NCBI GenBank assembly: GCA_001314845.1
Contig: LJZQ01000013.1
Coordinates: forward strand, 30,683 to 94,682
Source of the DNA: Marinobacter excellens HL-55
Lineage (GTDB): Bacteria > Pseudomonadota > Gammaproteobacteria > Pseudomonadales > Oleiphilaceae
Direction: 5' to 3'
DNA length: 64,000 nucleotides
A program made the translations under genes and the position numbers. Under the pieces are notes generated by a model. The model searched no databases. It was not told the origin of the DNA and was given only the letters and a program-made list of their open reading frames with translations. The first letter of the stretch is position 1. Each line of letters begins with the position of its first letter. This document shows positions 51,677-62,404 of the stretch, one piece after another.

Positions 51677-51705
51677 ATTGTAAGAAATCTGGCGATTTTT
51701 GTCCA
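51677..51705 (-). promoter_or_regulatory. Probable carA promoter
   Basis: On the minus strand, TGGACA (51705-51700), a 17-bp spacer and TACAAT (51682-51677): each hexamer has one mismatch to consensus. It lies just after the dapB stop. Confidence 0.7.
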
Positions 51706-51711
51706 CGACCA

Positions 51712-53654
<1,943 letters not shown>

Positions 53655-53682
53655 GCTTTAAAACCCTGTTGTATAACGAGGA

Positions 53683-53705
53683 AAACGCGAGTCTTGCTCG
53701 CGTTT
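53683..53705 (-). other. Stem-loop between dnaK and dnaJ
   Basis: A perfect 9-bp stem, AAACGCGAG (53683-53691) with CTCGCGTTT (53697-53705), loop of 5. On the minus strand it is followed by T and then CC, so it is a weak terminator or processing/stability element that could lower dnaJ relative to dnaK. Confidence 0.65.
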
Positions 53706-53731
53706 CCCCAACTGCCTGATGTACTTCGGAT

Positions 53732-55657
53732 TTACTTCTTGTCGTCGTCTTTGACTTCTTCGAACTCGGCGTCCACTGCATCGTCCGCCTTCTGGGACTG
53801 AGCCTCGTCCTGACCGCCCGCCTGCTGTTCCTGGGCAGCCTGATCCGCATACATCTTCTGAGCCAGCTCGGAAGACACTTCAGTCAACTTCTGAGTCTTG
53901 CTTTCGATGGCTTCTTTGTCAGAGCCGGTCAGCGCTTCCTCGAGATCCTTGATAGCAGCCTCAATGGACTCTTTCTCGCTGTCGGTGACCTTGTCCGCGG
54001 CATCGGTCAGGGTCTTGCGTACCGCGTGAACCATGGCATCACCCTGGTTACGCGCCTGCACCAGCTCCTCGAACTTGCGATCTTCATCGGCGTTGGCTTC
54101 TGCATCACGCACCATCTTCTCGATTTCGTCGTCGTTCAGACCCGAAGACGCCTTGATCACGATCGACTGCTCTTTACCCGTCGCCTTGTCCTTCGCGGAC
54201 ACGTTCAGGATACCGTTGGCATCGATATCAAAGGTCACTTCGATCTGCGGCACACCGCGCGGCGCCGGCGGAATGTCGGCCAGATCGAAACGGCCCAACG
54301 ACTTGTTCTGCTGCGCCTGCTTACGCTCACCCTGCACTACGTGGATAGTAACCGCCGTCTGGCTGTCATCCGCCGTGGAGAAGGTTTGCGACTTCTTGGT
54401 CGGGATCGTGGTGTTCTTGTCGATCAACGGTGTCGCAACACCACCCATGGTTTCGATACCCAGGGTCAGCGGCGTGACGTCCAGCAGCAGAACGTCTTTT
54501 ACATCGCCAGAAAGAACGGCGGCCTGAATCGCAGCACCCATGGCAACGGCTTCATCCGGGTTAACGTCTTTGCGGGCTTCTTTGCCGAAGAACTCTTTTA
54601 CTTTCTCTTGTACCAGCGGCATACGGGTCTGGCCGCCAACAAGGATAACCTCGTCGATTTCAGACGTGCTCATACCGGCATCCTTCAGCGCCACTTTACA
54701 GGGCTCAAGGCTGCGCTGGACCAGATCTTCCACCAGAGATTCCAGCTTGGAACGGGTCAGCTTGACGTTCATGTGCTTGGGACCAGACGCATCGGCCGTG
54801 ATGTAGGGCAGATTAACGTCGGTCTGCTGGCTGCTGGACAATTCAATCTTGGCCTTCTCACCGGCTTCTTTCAGACGCTGCATGGCCAGCGAGTCACCAC
54901 GGAGGTCGATACCGCTGTCTTTCTTGAACTGGTCGGCCAGGAATTCGATGATTTTCAGGTCGAAGTCTTCACCACCCAGGAAGGTGTCACCGTTGGTGGC
55001 CAGCACCTCAAACTGATGTTCGCCGTCTACGTCTGCGATTTCGATGATAGACAGATCGAAGGTGCCGCCGCCAAGGTCATAAACCGCGATGGTGCGATCA
55101 CCGGTCTTCTTGTCCATGCCGTAAGCAAGAGCAGCAGCCGTCGGCTCGTTGATAATACGCTTTACGTCAAGACCAGCGATCTTACCGGCATCTTTGGTGG
55201 CCTGGCGCTGACTGTCGTTGAAGTAGGCCGGCACGGTGATAACGGCTTCGGTCACTTTCTCGCCCAGATAGTCTTCGGCTGTCTTCTTCATCTTCTTGAG
55301 AATTTCAGCCGACACCTGAGGCGGCGCCATTTTGTCGCCTTTTACTTCCACCCAGGCATCACCGTTATCGGCCTTGGCGATCTTGTACGGCACCATCTTG
55401 ATGTCTTTCTGAACCACATCATCTTCAAAACGACGGCCGATCAGACGCTTGATGGCGTACAGGGTGTTGTGAGGATTAGTAACCGCCTGGCGCTTGGCCG
55501 ACTGACCTACCAGAATCTCACCGTCGTCTGTATAGGCAACGATGGACGGGGTGGTGCGATCACCCTCGGCATTTTCAATAACTTTAACCTTGTCGCCATC
55601 CATGATGGCTACACAGGAGTTGGTGGTTCCCAAGTCGATACCAATAATCTTGCTCAT
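53732..55657 (-). CDS. dnaK: Chaperone protein DnaK (Hsp70)
   Basis: 641-aa Hsp70. The N-terminal ATPase has [24 protein letters not shown] and VGGQTRMP motifs. The interdomain linker [14 protein letters not shown] and the substrate-binding domain follow, with an acidic C-terminal tail. GGAGTG precedes the ATG. It is in a grpE-dnaK-dnaJ cluster driven by a sigma-32 promoter before grpE. Confidence 0.99.
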   Translation of the reverse strand: MSKIIGIDLGTTNSCVAIMDGDKVKVIENAEGDRTTPSIVAYTDDGEILVGQSAKRQAVTNPHNTLYAIKRLIGRRFEDDVVQKDIKMVPYKIAKADNGDAWVEVKGDKMAPPQVSAEILKKMKKTAEDYLGEKVTEAVITVPAYFNDSQRQATKDAGKIAGLDVKRIINEPTAAALAYGMDKKTGDRTIAVYDLGGGTFDLSIIEIADVDGEHQFEVLATNGDTFLGGEDFDLKIIEFLADQFKKDSGIDLRGDSLAMQRLKEAGEKAKIELSSSQQTDVNLPYITADASGPKHMNVKLTRSKLESLVEDLVQRSLEPCKVALKDAGMSTSEIDEVILVGGQTRMPLVQEKVKEFFGKEARKDVNPDEAVAMGAAIQAAVLSGDVKDVLLLDVTPLTLGIETMGGVATPLIDKNTTIPTKKSQTFSTADDSQTAVTIHVVQGERKQAQQNKSLGRFDLADIPPAPRGVPQIEVTFDIDANGILNVSAKDKATGKEQSIVIKASSGLNDDEIEKMVRDAEANADEDRKFEELVQARNQGDAMVHAVRKTLTDAADKVTDSEKESIEAAIKDLEEALTGSDKEAIESKTQKLTEVSSELAQKMYADQAAQEQQAGGQDEAQSQKADDAVDAEFEEVKDDDKK

Positions 55658-55747
55658 TGAATCACTCCAAATCTTTCTGAATGCTGTCCCGGGATGAACC
55701 CCCGGATTTTGCTGGTTAATCGCTATATTGGCGCTTTAAACGTTTTT

Positions 55748-56347
55748 TCAAGCCTGCTCGTCGATCTTTGGTGCACTTTCGGCCTTGGCGACCACCACCA
55801 TGGCTGGACGAACAACGCGACCGTTCAGCAGATAACCTTTCTGAACCACAGCCACGACACTGTTTGGCTCGGCATCGGGCGCGGGCACCATCGACATAGC
55901 CTCGTGCTGGTTCGGATCAAACGGCTCACCTACCGGATTAAGCTGCTCAACGTTGAACTTTTTGATGCTGCTCATGAACAGGTTGAGGGTCATTTCGACG
56001 CCTTCACGAATAGACGCCACCAGCTCGCCTGCCTCTTCCTGCCCTTCGGTGCTTTCAACTGCCTTTTCCAGACTGTCGGCAACCGGAAGCAGCTCCTTGA
56101 CGAACTTCTCGACGGCAAATTTGTGAGCCTTTTCTACATCGATCTCCGCACGGCGACGAACGTTTTGCATCTCGGCCTGCGCACGCAGCGCCTGATCCTG
56201 GTATACCTGAAGCTTGGCACTCAGCACATCCAGCTCAGACCCTTCGTCCGATGCGGCGGCTTCCGCACCACCGACCTGCTCTGCCGCAACTTCCGCTGCT
56301 TCGTTGCGTTCATCTACCTGTTCGTTGCGCTTATCGTCAGCACTCAT
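55748..56347 (-). CDS. grpE: Nucleotide exchange factor GrpE
   Basis: 199-aa dimeric nucleotide-exchange factor for DnaK. An acidic N-terminal tail, a long coiled coil (about 40-110, [23 protein letters not shown]) and a beta domain ([20 protein letters not shown]) are visible. The start at 56347 has AGGAG just upstream. It is the first gene after the sigma-32 promoter at 56439-56465. Confidence 0.97.
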   Translation of the reverse strand: MSADDKRNEQVDERNEAAEVAAEQVGGAEAAASDEGSELDVLSAKLQVYQDQALRAQAEMQNVRRRAEIDVEKAHKFAVEKFVKELLPVADSLEKAVESTEGQEEAGELVASIREGVEMTLNLFMSSIKKFNVEQLNPVGEPFDPNQHEAMSMVPAPDAEPNSVVAVVQKGYLLNGRVVRPAMVVVAKAESAPKIDEQA

Positions 56348-56438
56348 GACAACTCCTGATGACTTTTCCAAAGGCCTTGAGGCCTGCGGCTAAATGAGCC
56401 CCGCCTTTAACGGCAGGAAAAAACGGCTTTGCGAACGG

Positions 56439-56465
56439 ATATGGGGCCCGCCCGCTTGGTTTCAA
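56439..56465 (-). promoter_or_regulatory. Sigma-32 heat-shock promoter of grpE-dnaK-dnaJ
   Basis: On the minus strand, TTGAAA (56465-56460), a 13-bp spacer and CCCCATAT (56446-56439). That is a near-perfect RpoH match, about 92 bp before the grpE ATG. Confidence 0.9.
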
Positions 56466-56525
56466 CCTTGAACAATGCAATCTTTACGTTTTTAGGCATC
56501 GGATCATTTGCAAACTGGAAAAACC

Positions 56526-56541
56526 CTGTATATATTCACAG
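56526..56541. promoter_or_regulatory. LexA (SOS) box 1 of recN
   Basis: CTGTATATATTCACAG fits CTGT-N8-ACAG exactly. It lies 70 bp before the recN start. Confidence 0.9.
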
Positions 56542-56544
56542 CAA

Positions 56545-56560
56545 CTGTATGAAACCACAG
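56545..56560. promoter_or_regulatory. LexA (SOS) box 2 of recN
   Basis: CTGTATGAAACCACAG fits CTGT-N8-ACAG exactly, 3 bp after box 1. Tandem boxes predict tight LexA control of recN. Confidence 0.88.
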
Positions 56561-56610
56561 TATCCTGATATGAATCAGAGTCTTTTCAGCTCTGAGCGGA
56601 GGTGATCGGC

Positions 56611-58290
56611 ATGCTTTTACAACTCACGGTATCCAATTACGCCATTGCTGAGCGGGTTGACCTGCATTTCAGCAAGGGCATGACAGCCCTCACCGGTGAG
56701 ACCGGCGCCGGCAAATCCATCGTCCTCGACGCGCTCGGCCTTGCCATGGGGGGGCGCGCCGATGCCGGCGCCGTTCGCCACGGAGCTAAACGTGCCGACA
56801 TTACCGCCAGCTTCGATATCACCCGCATCCCGGAAGCACGCCAGTGGCTGGAAGAGCACGAACTCGACGATAAAGACGACTGCATCCTGCGCCGCGCCAT
56901 CAGCAAAGACGGCCGATCAAAAGCTTTCATCAACGGCCAGCCCTGCCCACTGTCCCAGCTTAAAGAGTTGGGCGGACAGCTGATGGACATTCACAGCCAG
57001 CACCAACATCAGTCACTCCTGCATAAAGACACTCATCGCAAATTGCTGGACGAATTTGCCGGTGCGGACAGCCTGGCGGACGACACCCGGAACGCGTGGA
57101 AAACCTGGAATCAGATACGGCAAAAACTGAATCTGCGCCGCCAGAACGCCGACGAAGCCGAGGCAAAGCTGCAATTGCTGCGCTATCAGGTGGAAGAGCT
57201 CGACAGGCTCGCCCTGGAATCCGGCGAACAGGATGCGCTGGAGCAAGAACAGGCTCAACTCAGCCAGGCCGACGCCGTTCTGCACAGTAGCCATCAGGCC
57301 GCACTGCTATGCACGGAAGATGAGATCAGTGCCGCCGATCTGCTCCGCCAAGCTCTGCAGCAACTGGAGCAGTTGCCGGTTGATGTGCCTGCGCTGGCAG
57401 ATACCATCCAGATGCTCACCGAAGCCCAGATCCAGATCAGCGAAGCCGGTGACAACCTTCGTCACTTTGTTGAGGATTACGAGGCAGACCCGGCCCGTCT
57501 GGCCGAGGTTGAAGAACGGCTGAGCGCCATTTACCAGATGGCCCGCAAACACCGCATTACCCCTGAAGAGCTACCCGAGCTACACCAGCGCCTGAGTGCA
57601 GAGCTGACAGAACTGGACGGTGGAGAAGGCAGCCTGGAACAACTGGAAGTTGAGCTTGGCAAACATCGGGAACAATTCGATGAACTTTCGCACCAACTGA
57701 CCGAGAAACGTGAGCGCGCAGCCACCGAACTTGACCAGCGCATCGCCGCCGAACTGGTCCAGCTGGGCATGCCCGCTGTGCAGTTTGTCACACGCCTGGA
57801 GCGAAACAGCAACGACGAACCCGCCCCTCACGGCATGGAAGATATTGAATTTCTGGTCAGCGCCAACCCGGGGCAACCTGCCCGGCCGCTGGCCAAAGTC
57901 GCTTCCGGAGGCGAACTGTCACGAATCAGTTTGGCGATTCAGGTGGTCGTGGCACAGACCTCGACCACACCAACGCTAGTGTTTGACGAAGTGGATGTTG
58001 GCATTGGCGGGGGCACCGCGGAGGTAGTCGGTCGTCTATTGAGAGCTTTGGGCAGTAACGGTCAGGTTCTGTGCGTCACGCACTTGCCACAGGTGGCTGC
58101 GCAATGCCATCAACATCTATTCGTCAGCAAGTTCACCGAACAGGACGCAACCTATTCACGCATTGAGCCGCTGGATGATCAGGGCAGGATCAGTGAAGTT
58201 GCGAGAATGCTGGGCGGTGTCGACATGACTGAGCACACCATTGCCCATGCCCGGGAAATGTTCGTAAAGGGCCAGGCAACCCATCACTGA
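56611..58290 (+). CDS. recN: DNA repair protein RecN
   Basis: 559-aa SMC-like ATPase for double-strand break repair. Walker A is GETGAGKS (near residue 31), followed by long coiled coils (about 150-370). The ABC signature is VASGGELSRISLAI, Walker B is LVFDEVDVGIGG, and LCVTHLPQVAAQ follows. The ATG at 56611 has GGAGG 8 nt upstream. Two LexA boxes sit upstream. Confidence 0.98.
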   Translation: MLLQLTVSNYAIAERVDLHFSKGMTALTGETGAGKSIVLDALGLAMGGRADAGAVRHGAKRADITASFDITRIPEARQWLEEHELDDKDDCILRRAISKDGRSKAFINGQPCPLSQLKELGGQLMDIHSQHQHQSLLHKDTHRKLLDEFAGADSLADDTRNAWKTWNQIRQKLNLRRQNADEAEAKLQLLRYQVEELDRLALESGEQDALEQEQAQLSQADAVLHSSHQAALLCTEDEISAADLLRQALQQLEQLPVDVPALADTIQMLTEAQIQISEAGDNLRHFVEDYEADPARLAEVEERLSAIYQMARKHRITPEELPELHQRLSAELTELDGGEGSLEQLEVELGKHREQFDELSHQLTEKRERAATELDQRIAAELVQLGMPAVQFVTRLERNSNDEPAPHGMEDIEFLVSANPGQPARPLAKVASGGELSRISLAIQVVVAQTSTTPTLVFDEVDVGIGGGTAEVVGRLLRALGSNGQVLCVTHLPQVAAQCHQHLFVSKFTEQDATYSRIEPLDDQGRISEVARMLGGVDMTEHTIAHAREMFVKGQATHH

Positions 58291-58316
58291 ATCCCCTCTC
58301 GCTTCGGAGAGATCTT

Positions 58317-58344
58317 GGGGCCGGCGTTTGCTGGCCCCTTTTTT
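58317..58344 (+). terminator. Terminator of recN
   Basis: A GGGGCC/GGCCCC-based stem (58317-58338, with an inner GC pair) is followed by six T. The convergent fur gene ends just beyond. Confidence 0.88.
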
Positions 58345-58346
58345 CT

Positions 58347-58766
58347 TTATTTTTTGTCGGACTGCAAAGGCTTTACGTAGAGAATCAGGCTGTGATCAAC
58401 AATTTCATAGCCGTGCTCTTTAGCAATCTTCTGCTGACGCTCTTCAATAATGTCGTCAACAAACTCGACCACCTCACCGGTTTGCGTGCATACCATGTGA
58501 TCATGGTGATCATCTCCGGCCATCTCAAACACTGCATGACCACCTTCAAAGTTGTGACGCAGCACAAGACCGGCAGCCTCGAACTGGGTCAAAACCCTGT
58601 AGACTGTTGCCAGGCCCACATCGTCACCTTGATCCAGAAGCTTTTTATAGACATCCTCAGCACTCAGGTGATGCTCTTTCGCGTTTTCCAGGATGTTGAA
58701 GATTTTGACCCTTGGCAGGGTAACCTTCAGACCGACCTTTCGTAATTCGGCGTTTTCAGATGGCAT
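58347..58766 (-). CDS. fur: Ferric uptake regulator Fur
   Basis: 139-aa iron-responsive repressor. The DNA-binding domain has VGLATVYRVLTQFEAAGLV, and the metal sites are HNFEGGHAVFE and DDHHDHMVC. Only one cysteine of the E. coli zinc set remains (C in HMVCTQTG), as in Pseudomonas Fur. The ATG at 58766 is preferred over GTG 58778 by homology. It is divergent from bamE, as in pseudomonads. Confidence 0.96.
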   Translation of the reverse strand: MPSENAELRKVGLKVTLPRVKIFNILENAKEHHLSAEDVYKKLLDQGDDVGLATVYRVLTQFEAAGLVLRHNFEGGHAVFEMAGDDHHDHMVCTQTGEVVEFVDDIIEERQQKIAKEHGYEIVDHSLILYVKPLQSDKK

Positions 58767-58888
58767 GTTACTATTCACTCGTTGGTGTGCCTTACGGCTT
58801 CCGGTATGATGAAGCCGCCGTTCAACGGATAACCCGTTTCACACCTGCTCAATGCAGGCGATTTCAAGATAGAGGATTTCCCCCGGCG

Positions 58889-59221
58889 ATGCAAAAGCTC
58901 ACAGCTATCGTTCTTATTAGCATTTTATCCCTGGCCGGCTGCGCGTTCCCCGGCGTTTACAAAATCAACGTCCAGCAGGGTAACATCGTTACCGATGAAG
59001 AACTGAAAAGCTTGTCTGAAGGCATGCCAAGAAGTCAGGTGCGCGCAGTCATGGGTTCACCTTTGATGCTCAACCCAATTGATCCTTCACGGGAATACTA
59101 TGTGTACACCTTCCAACGTCGGGGCGGTGACATCGAGGAACAACGCATCATTGTTTACTATGAGGGCGACGAGTTCAGCCATTACGAGGCACAGCTGCTC
59201 GAAGAAACGCCGGCCTACTGA
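58889..59221 (+). CDS. bamE: Outer-membrane assembly lipoprotein BamE (OmlA/SmpA)
   Basis: 110-aa lipoprotein of the BAM complex. The lipobox ends at C18 (SLAGC). The mature part has PGVYKINVQQGNIV and GMPRSQVRAVMGSPL, followed by REYYVYTFQ. The start at 58889 gives a normal lipoprotein signal; the ribosome site is weak. It is divergent from fur and convergent with rnfH. Confidence 0.94.
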   Translation: MQKLTAIVLISILSLAGCAFPGVYKINVQQGNIVTDEELKSLSEGMPRSQVRAVMGSPLMLNPIDPSREYYVYTFQRRGGDIEEQRIIVYYEGDEFSHYEAQLLEETPAY

Positions 59222-59235
59222 TTGACCGGTCAGGG

Positions 59236-59514
59236 TCAGGCCTTCTTTTTGGCCCGGTTCAACCGGGCCTGCTTCGGATCTATCTTCAACGGGCGATAGA
59301 GTTCAACCCTATCACCCTCGCGGAGTTGGTGTGCAACTGGGTCTTTGATCACCTTGCCGAATACGCCCATATCAATTGCGCCTGCGTCGATCTCAGGAAA
59401 AATATCGGTAATTCCAGACAACTTCACGGCCTCGATCGCCGTGATGCCCTCAGGAACATCAACCTCGACAATCTGCTGTTTGTCCGGGCGCGCATAGGCC
59501 ACCTCTACCAACAT
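59236..59514 (-). CDS. rnfH: RnfH family protein (RatB)
   Basis: 92-aa ubiquitin-like-fold protein. VEVAYARPDKQQIVEVDV, the DPVAHQLREGDRVELYRPL block and a basic tail are typical of the family. Its start overlaps the ratA stop (TGATG). The two are conserved partners with smpB and bamE; the exact role is unknown. Confidence 0.92.
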   Translation of the reverse strand: MLVEVAYARPDKQQIVEVDVPEGITAIEAVKLSGITDIFPEIDAGAIDMGVFGKVIKDPVAHQLREGDRVELYRPLKIDPKQARLNRAKKKA

Positions 59515-59960
59515 CAGACTAACCCTCCCCGATAGATTTCGTCAGCACGACGACAAAACGCATCAACCATGGTGGTGGCGGCCTGATTGAAGACCGGCCC
59601 GAACGTCATTCTGGACAATGATCCTGAAAACTCAAACTCCAGAGTCAGAATGACCTTGCAGGCATGGTCATCCAACGCCCGAAAATGCCAGCGGCCCCGG
59701 AGATTTTTCAGCGGCCCATCCACAAGGCTCATCTCTATGGATTCCGGCATCAACAACTGGTTACGCGTGGTCAGTCGGTGGCGTACGCCACCTTTGGCAA
59801 TCTCCAGCGACGCCATGATCTCTGCATCTGTCTGTTCATGCACTTCCGCCCCGGCACACCAGGGCAAAAACTCGGGGTAGCGGGCAATATCGTTGACCAG
59901 GTGGAACATGCGTTCAGCTGAATGCATGACCAGAGCGGTCTTATCAATCTGATGAGCCAT
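59514..59960 (-). CDS. ratA: RatA family START-like protein
   Basis: 148-aa polyketide-cyclase/START-fold protein. ARYPEFLPWCAGAEVHEQ near residue 27, VDGPLKNLRGRWHF and a C-terminal helix with MVDAFCRRADEIY are typical of RatA. E. coli RatA binds 50S subunits and blocks 70S association; the yeast Coq10 homologue binds ubiquinone. It is coupled to rnfH. Confidence 0.93.
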   Translation of the reverse strand: MAHQIDKTALVMHSAERMFHLVNDIARYPEFLPWCAGAEVHEQTDAEIMASLEIAKGGVRHRLTTRNQLLMPESIEMSLVDGPLKNLRGRWHFRALDDHACKVILTLEFEFSGSLSRMTFGPVFNQAATTMVDAFCRRADEIYRGGLV

Positions 59961-60018
59961 GAAAACCGGGGTTCCTGCGCGTTACAACCATTGGGACCGA
60001 CCCACTGAGCCAGGCCGG

Positions 60019-61614
60019 CTACACACTATGATAAAGGATATCGGCTCCATTGGGGCTGTTTTCAACCGGTTCGGTCCCCGGAGCATTATCCCTGAGCTCT
60101 TGCCCGGAGCCATCTGATTCACCGCCTGGCGCAGGCTGCGGCGGCTGTGGCTCAGCGTCCAGCTGGTTCGGCGTGGGCTCTTCTGCAACATTCTCCTGAC
60201 CACACCAAATAGCGGCGCTGCCGTTATTGCAAAGGTTGGTCAGCGAGAACACCGTGTATTGCAGTCCTATCCAGGCAACGACAACGGGCAACACCAGGCG
60301 CATAACCCAATACCAGATTTTACGCACGACCACCGGTGTGTTGCCGAGGATTTGCGCCGAGTATCTCCGGGTAAGACACCAGCCCGAAAATGCAGCGATC
60401 AGAATGGCCACCAGCGGGATCAGCAGCCCGCCGGTGACCAGCTCAATCCATCGGAACATGGTCGCTCCGGCGAACTGAAAATCTGCAAAGAGGTTAAAAG
60501 ACAACAACGACACCAGCCCAGCTGCCCAGATTGCAACCCCCGTAATCACCGCCGACCAGCCCCGCGGCGCCCCGGTCCACTCCCGGAACCAACCAACCAC
60601 CGGCTCAAGCAGTGATATCGCGGTAGCCCATACAATCATCAGCACCAGCAGAAACACAGCGGCAATCACAACCTGACTGTATGGCAAGTGCGCTAGGGTC
60701 ACCGGCAAAGACACAAACAACAGCCCAAAGCCACGCTCACCGTCCAGGCTGGCGCCATCCAGCGCCACCGAGAACATCATCAGGCCGGCAATGATGGCAA
60801 TCAGGGTATCCATCAACACCACTGCGAGCACAGAGCGCTTCAACCGCGTATGCGAGGTGCTGTAGGCGCCAAAGATCGCCCACACACCCATGCCCAAGCC
60901 GAGGGTATAGAAGGCGTGGAAAAGCGCGGCCTGCAGACTGTCAAAACTCACATCTTGCGGCCTTAACGCAAGTATGAGTTCAACCCCGGCGTCAAGCCGA
61001 CCGTGACTGGCCGACAACACAAACATCACCAGCATCAACAGAAAGGCTGCGGGCACGATCATTCGCAAAGACCGCTCCAACCCCTTCACCACGCCCTGGG
61101 CAGACACCCAGATCACAAGGGTAAGGAAGAACGCATGCCAGGCCATAAACTCCCGATAACGGCTTGGGCTTGAGACGAACTCCGACAGCATTCCTGTAGC
61201 TGACGACGGCGTGGCTGCGCCAAAGCGATCAGTTGCGCCAAAAAACACGTAGGCAAGCACTATGCCGCCGAACACGGCGGTAAACGACAACACCAGAAAC
61301 GCGGCCGTAATGCTGAGCGGTCCGGCCAGTCGCCACAGCGGCGAACACCCTGCGCTTTTGACCAATCCGTCCATCGCCAACACAATACCGTGGCGTGAAT
61401 GCCGGCCAAGCACTGCCTCAGTCACCATCAATGGCAAGGTGACCAGCAACAGGCAGGCAAGGTAAAGCAGCACGAACAGACCACCCCCGTGCACACTTGT
61501 CAGGTAAGGGAACTGCCATAGGTCGGCCAGGCCCACAGTTGCCCCAAGCGAGGCCCAGAAAAAGGTAGATTTTCGGGTAAACGACCCGATCGACGTGTGA
61601 TACTTGCCCAGCAT
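60019..61614 (-). CDS. Neurotransmitter:sodium symporter (SNF) family transporter
   Basis: 531-aa Na+-dependent transporter with 11-12 hydrophobic segments. TM1 reads GLADLWQFPYLTSVHGGGLFVLLY, the unwound TM1 signature, and AFYTLGLGMGVWAIFGAY is TM6. Compared with the usual GNIWRFPY, the Na+-site Asn is Asp and the extracellular-gate Arg is Gln. A 60-residue Pro/Glu/Gln-rich C-terminal tail is unusual. The ATG at 61614 has AGGGA upstream; the longer frame is not used. It lies between ratA and smpB on the minus strand. The substrate is unknown. Confidence 0.87.
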   Translation of the reverse strand: MLGKYHTSIGSFTRKSTFFWASLGATVGLADLWQFPYLTSVHGGGLFVLLYLACLLLVTLPLMVTEAVLGRHSRHGIVLAMDGLVKSAGCSPLWRLAGPLSITAAFLVLSFTAVFGGIVLAYVFFGATDRFGAATPSSATGMLSEFVSSPSRYREFMAWHAFFLTLVIWVSAQGVVKGLERSLRMIVPAAFLLMLVMFVLSASHGRLDAGVELILALRPQDVSFDSLQAALFHAFYTLGLGMGVWAIFGAYSTSHTRLKRSVLAVVLMDTLIAIIAGLMMFSVALDGASLDGERGFGLLFVSLPVTLAHLPYSQVVIAAVFLLVLMIVWATAISLLEPVVGWFREWTGAPRGWSAVITGVAIWAAGLVSLLSFNLFADFQFAGATMFRWIELVTGGLLIPLVAILIAAFSGWCLTRRYSAQILGNTPVVVRKIWYWVMRLVLPVVVAWIGLQYTVFSLTNLCNNGSAAIWCGQENVAEEPTPNQLDAEPQPPQPAPGGESDGSGQELRDNAPGTEPVENSPNGADILYHSV

Positions 61615-61786
61615 TCCAATCCCTGACAAACAGTGGCGCCCTATTGTAGCCGAACAGACGGCCACTGAACGACCCGTACCATCGGTGAAATCGTGACCCG
61701 CCCGGCAGTCCTGAGCTACAATGTGCGCTTTGCCGGCCAACAGCACCCCGCTGGCATACACATTCTTCCGATCCCGGACAGGATTC

Positions 61787-62266
61787 ATGAGCAAGAAGAA
61801 AGCAAGCGGACCGACCAGTAGCACGATCGCCCTTAACAAGAAGGCGAAACACGAATATCACATTGAAGACCGCTTTGAAGCGGGCCTGGCGTTGCTGGGC
61901 TGGGAAGTTAAATCCCTGCGCGCCGGCAAAGGCCAACTGGTCGATGCTTACGTGCTTCTCAAAGACGGCGAAGCCTGGCTACTGGGCGCACATATCATGC
62001 CCCTGAATGCCGCCTCTACCCATGTAATCGCTGATCCGACCCGGACCCGCAAGCTGCTGCTGCACGCTAAAGAGATTGCCAGAATTGTCGGCCAGGTCAG
62101 TCAGGACGGCTACACCTGCATTCCGCTCGCGCTGTACTGGAAACAGAACAAAGTGAAGTGTGAAATTGCCCTGGTTAAAGGCAAGAAACTCTTCGACAAA
62201 CGGGCCACCGAGAAAGAGCGCGATTGGAACCGCCAGAAACAGAGAATCATGCGCGAGGCAAACTGA
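61787..62266 (+). CDS. smpB: SsrA-binding protein SmpB
   Basis: 159-aa tmRNA partner in trans-translation. [58 protein letters not shown] and the basic tail [20 protein letters not shown] are typical. The ATG at 61787 follows AGGA. The tmRNA gene begins 1.6 kb downstream, with a wax synthase gene between. Confidence 0.98.
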   Translation: MSKKKASGPTSSTIALNKKAKHEYHIEDRFEAGLALLGWEVKSLRAGKGQLVDAYVLLKDGEAWLLGAHIMPLNAASTHVIADPTRTRKLLLHAKEIARIVGQVSQDGYTCIPLALYWKQNKVKCEIALVKGKKLFDKRATEKERDWNRQKQRIMREAN

Positions 62267-62404
62267 GCCTCGCAGTTTCTGTCGCCTATACGCCCTCTTT
62301 TCCCCCTGCCTAAACCCTCCTATACTCAAAAGTTCACCCTGACCCGACCCCGAAGGCAGTAACCCAGGGCGGCCCGATACCGGCACATACCACAGGGAGG
62401 GCTT

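Noticed and set aside
54026..55660. 544-aa open frame antisense to dnaK
   Set aside because: Antisense frames of dnaK are a known artefact, and no domain or start site supports it.
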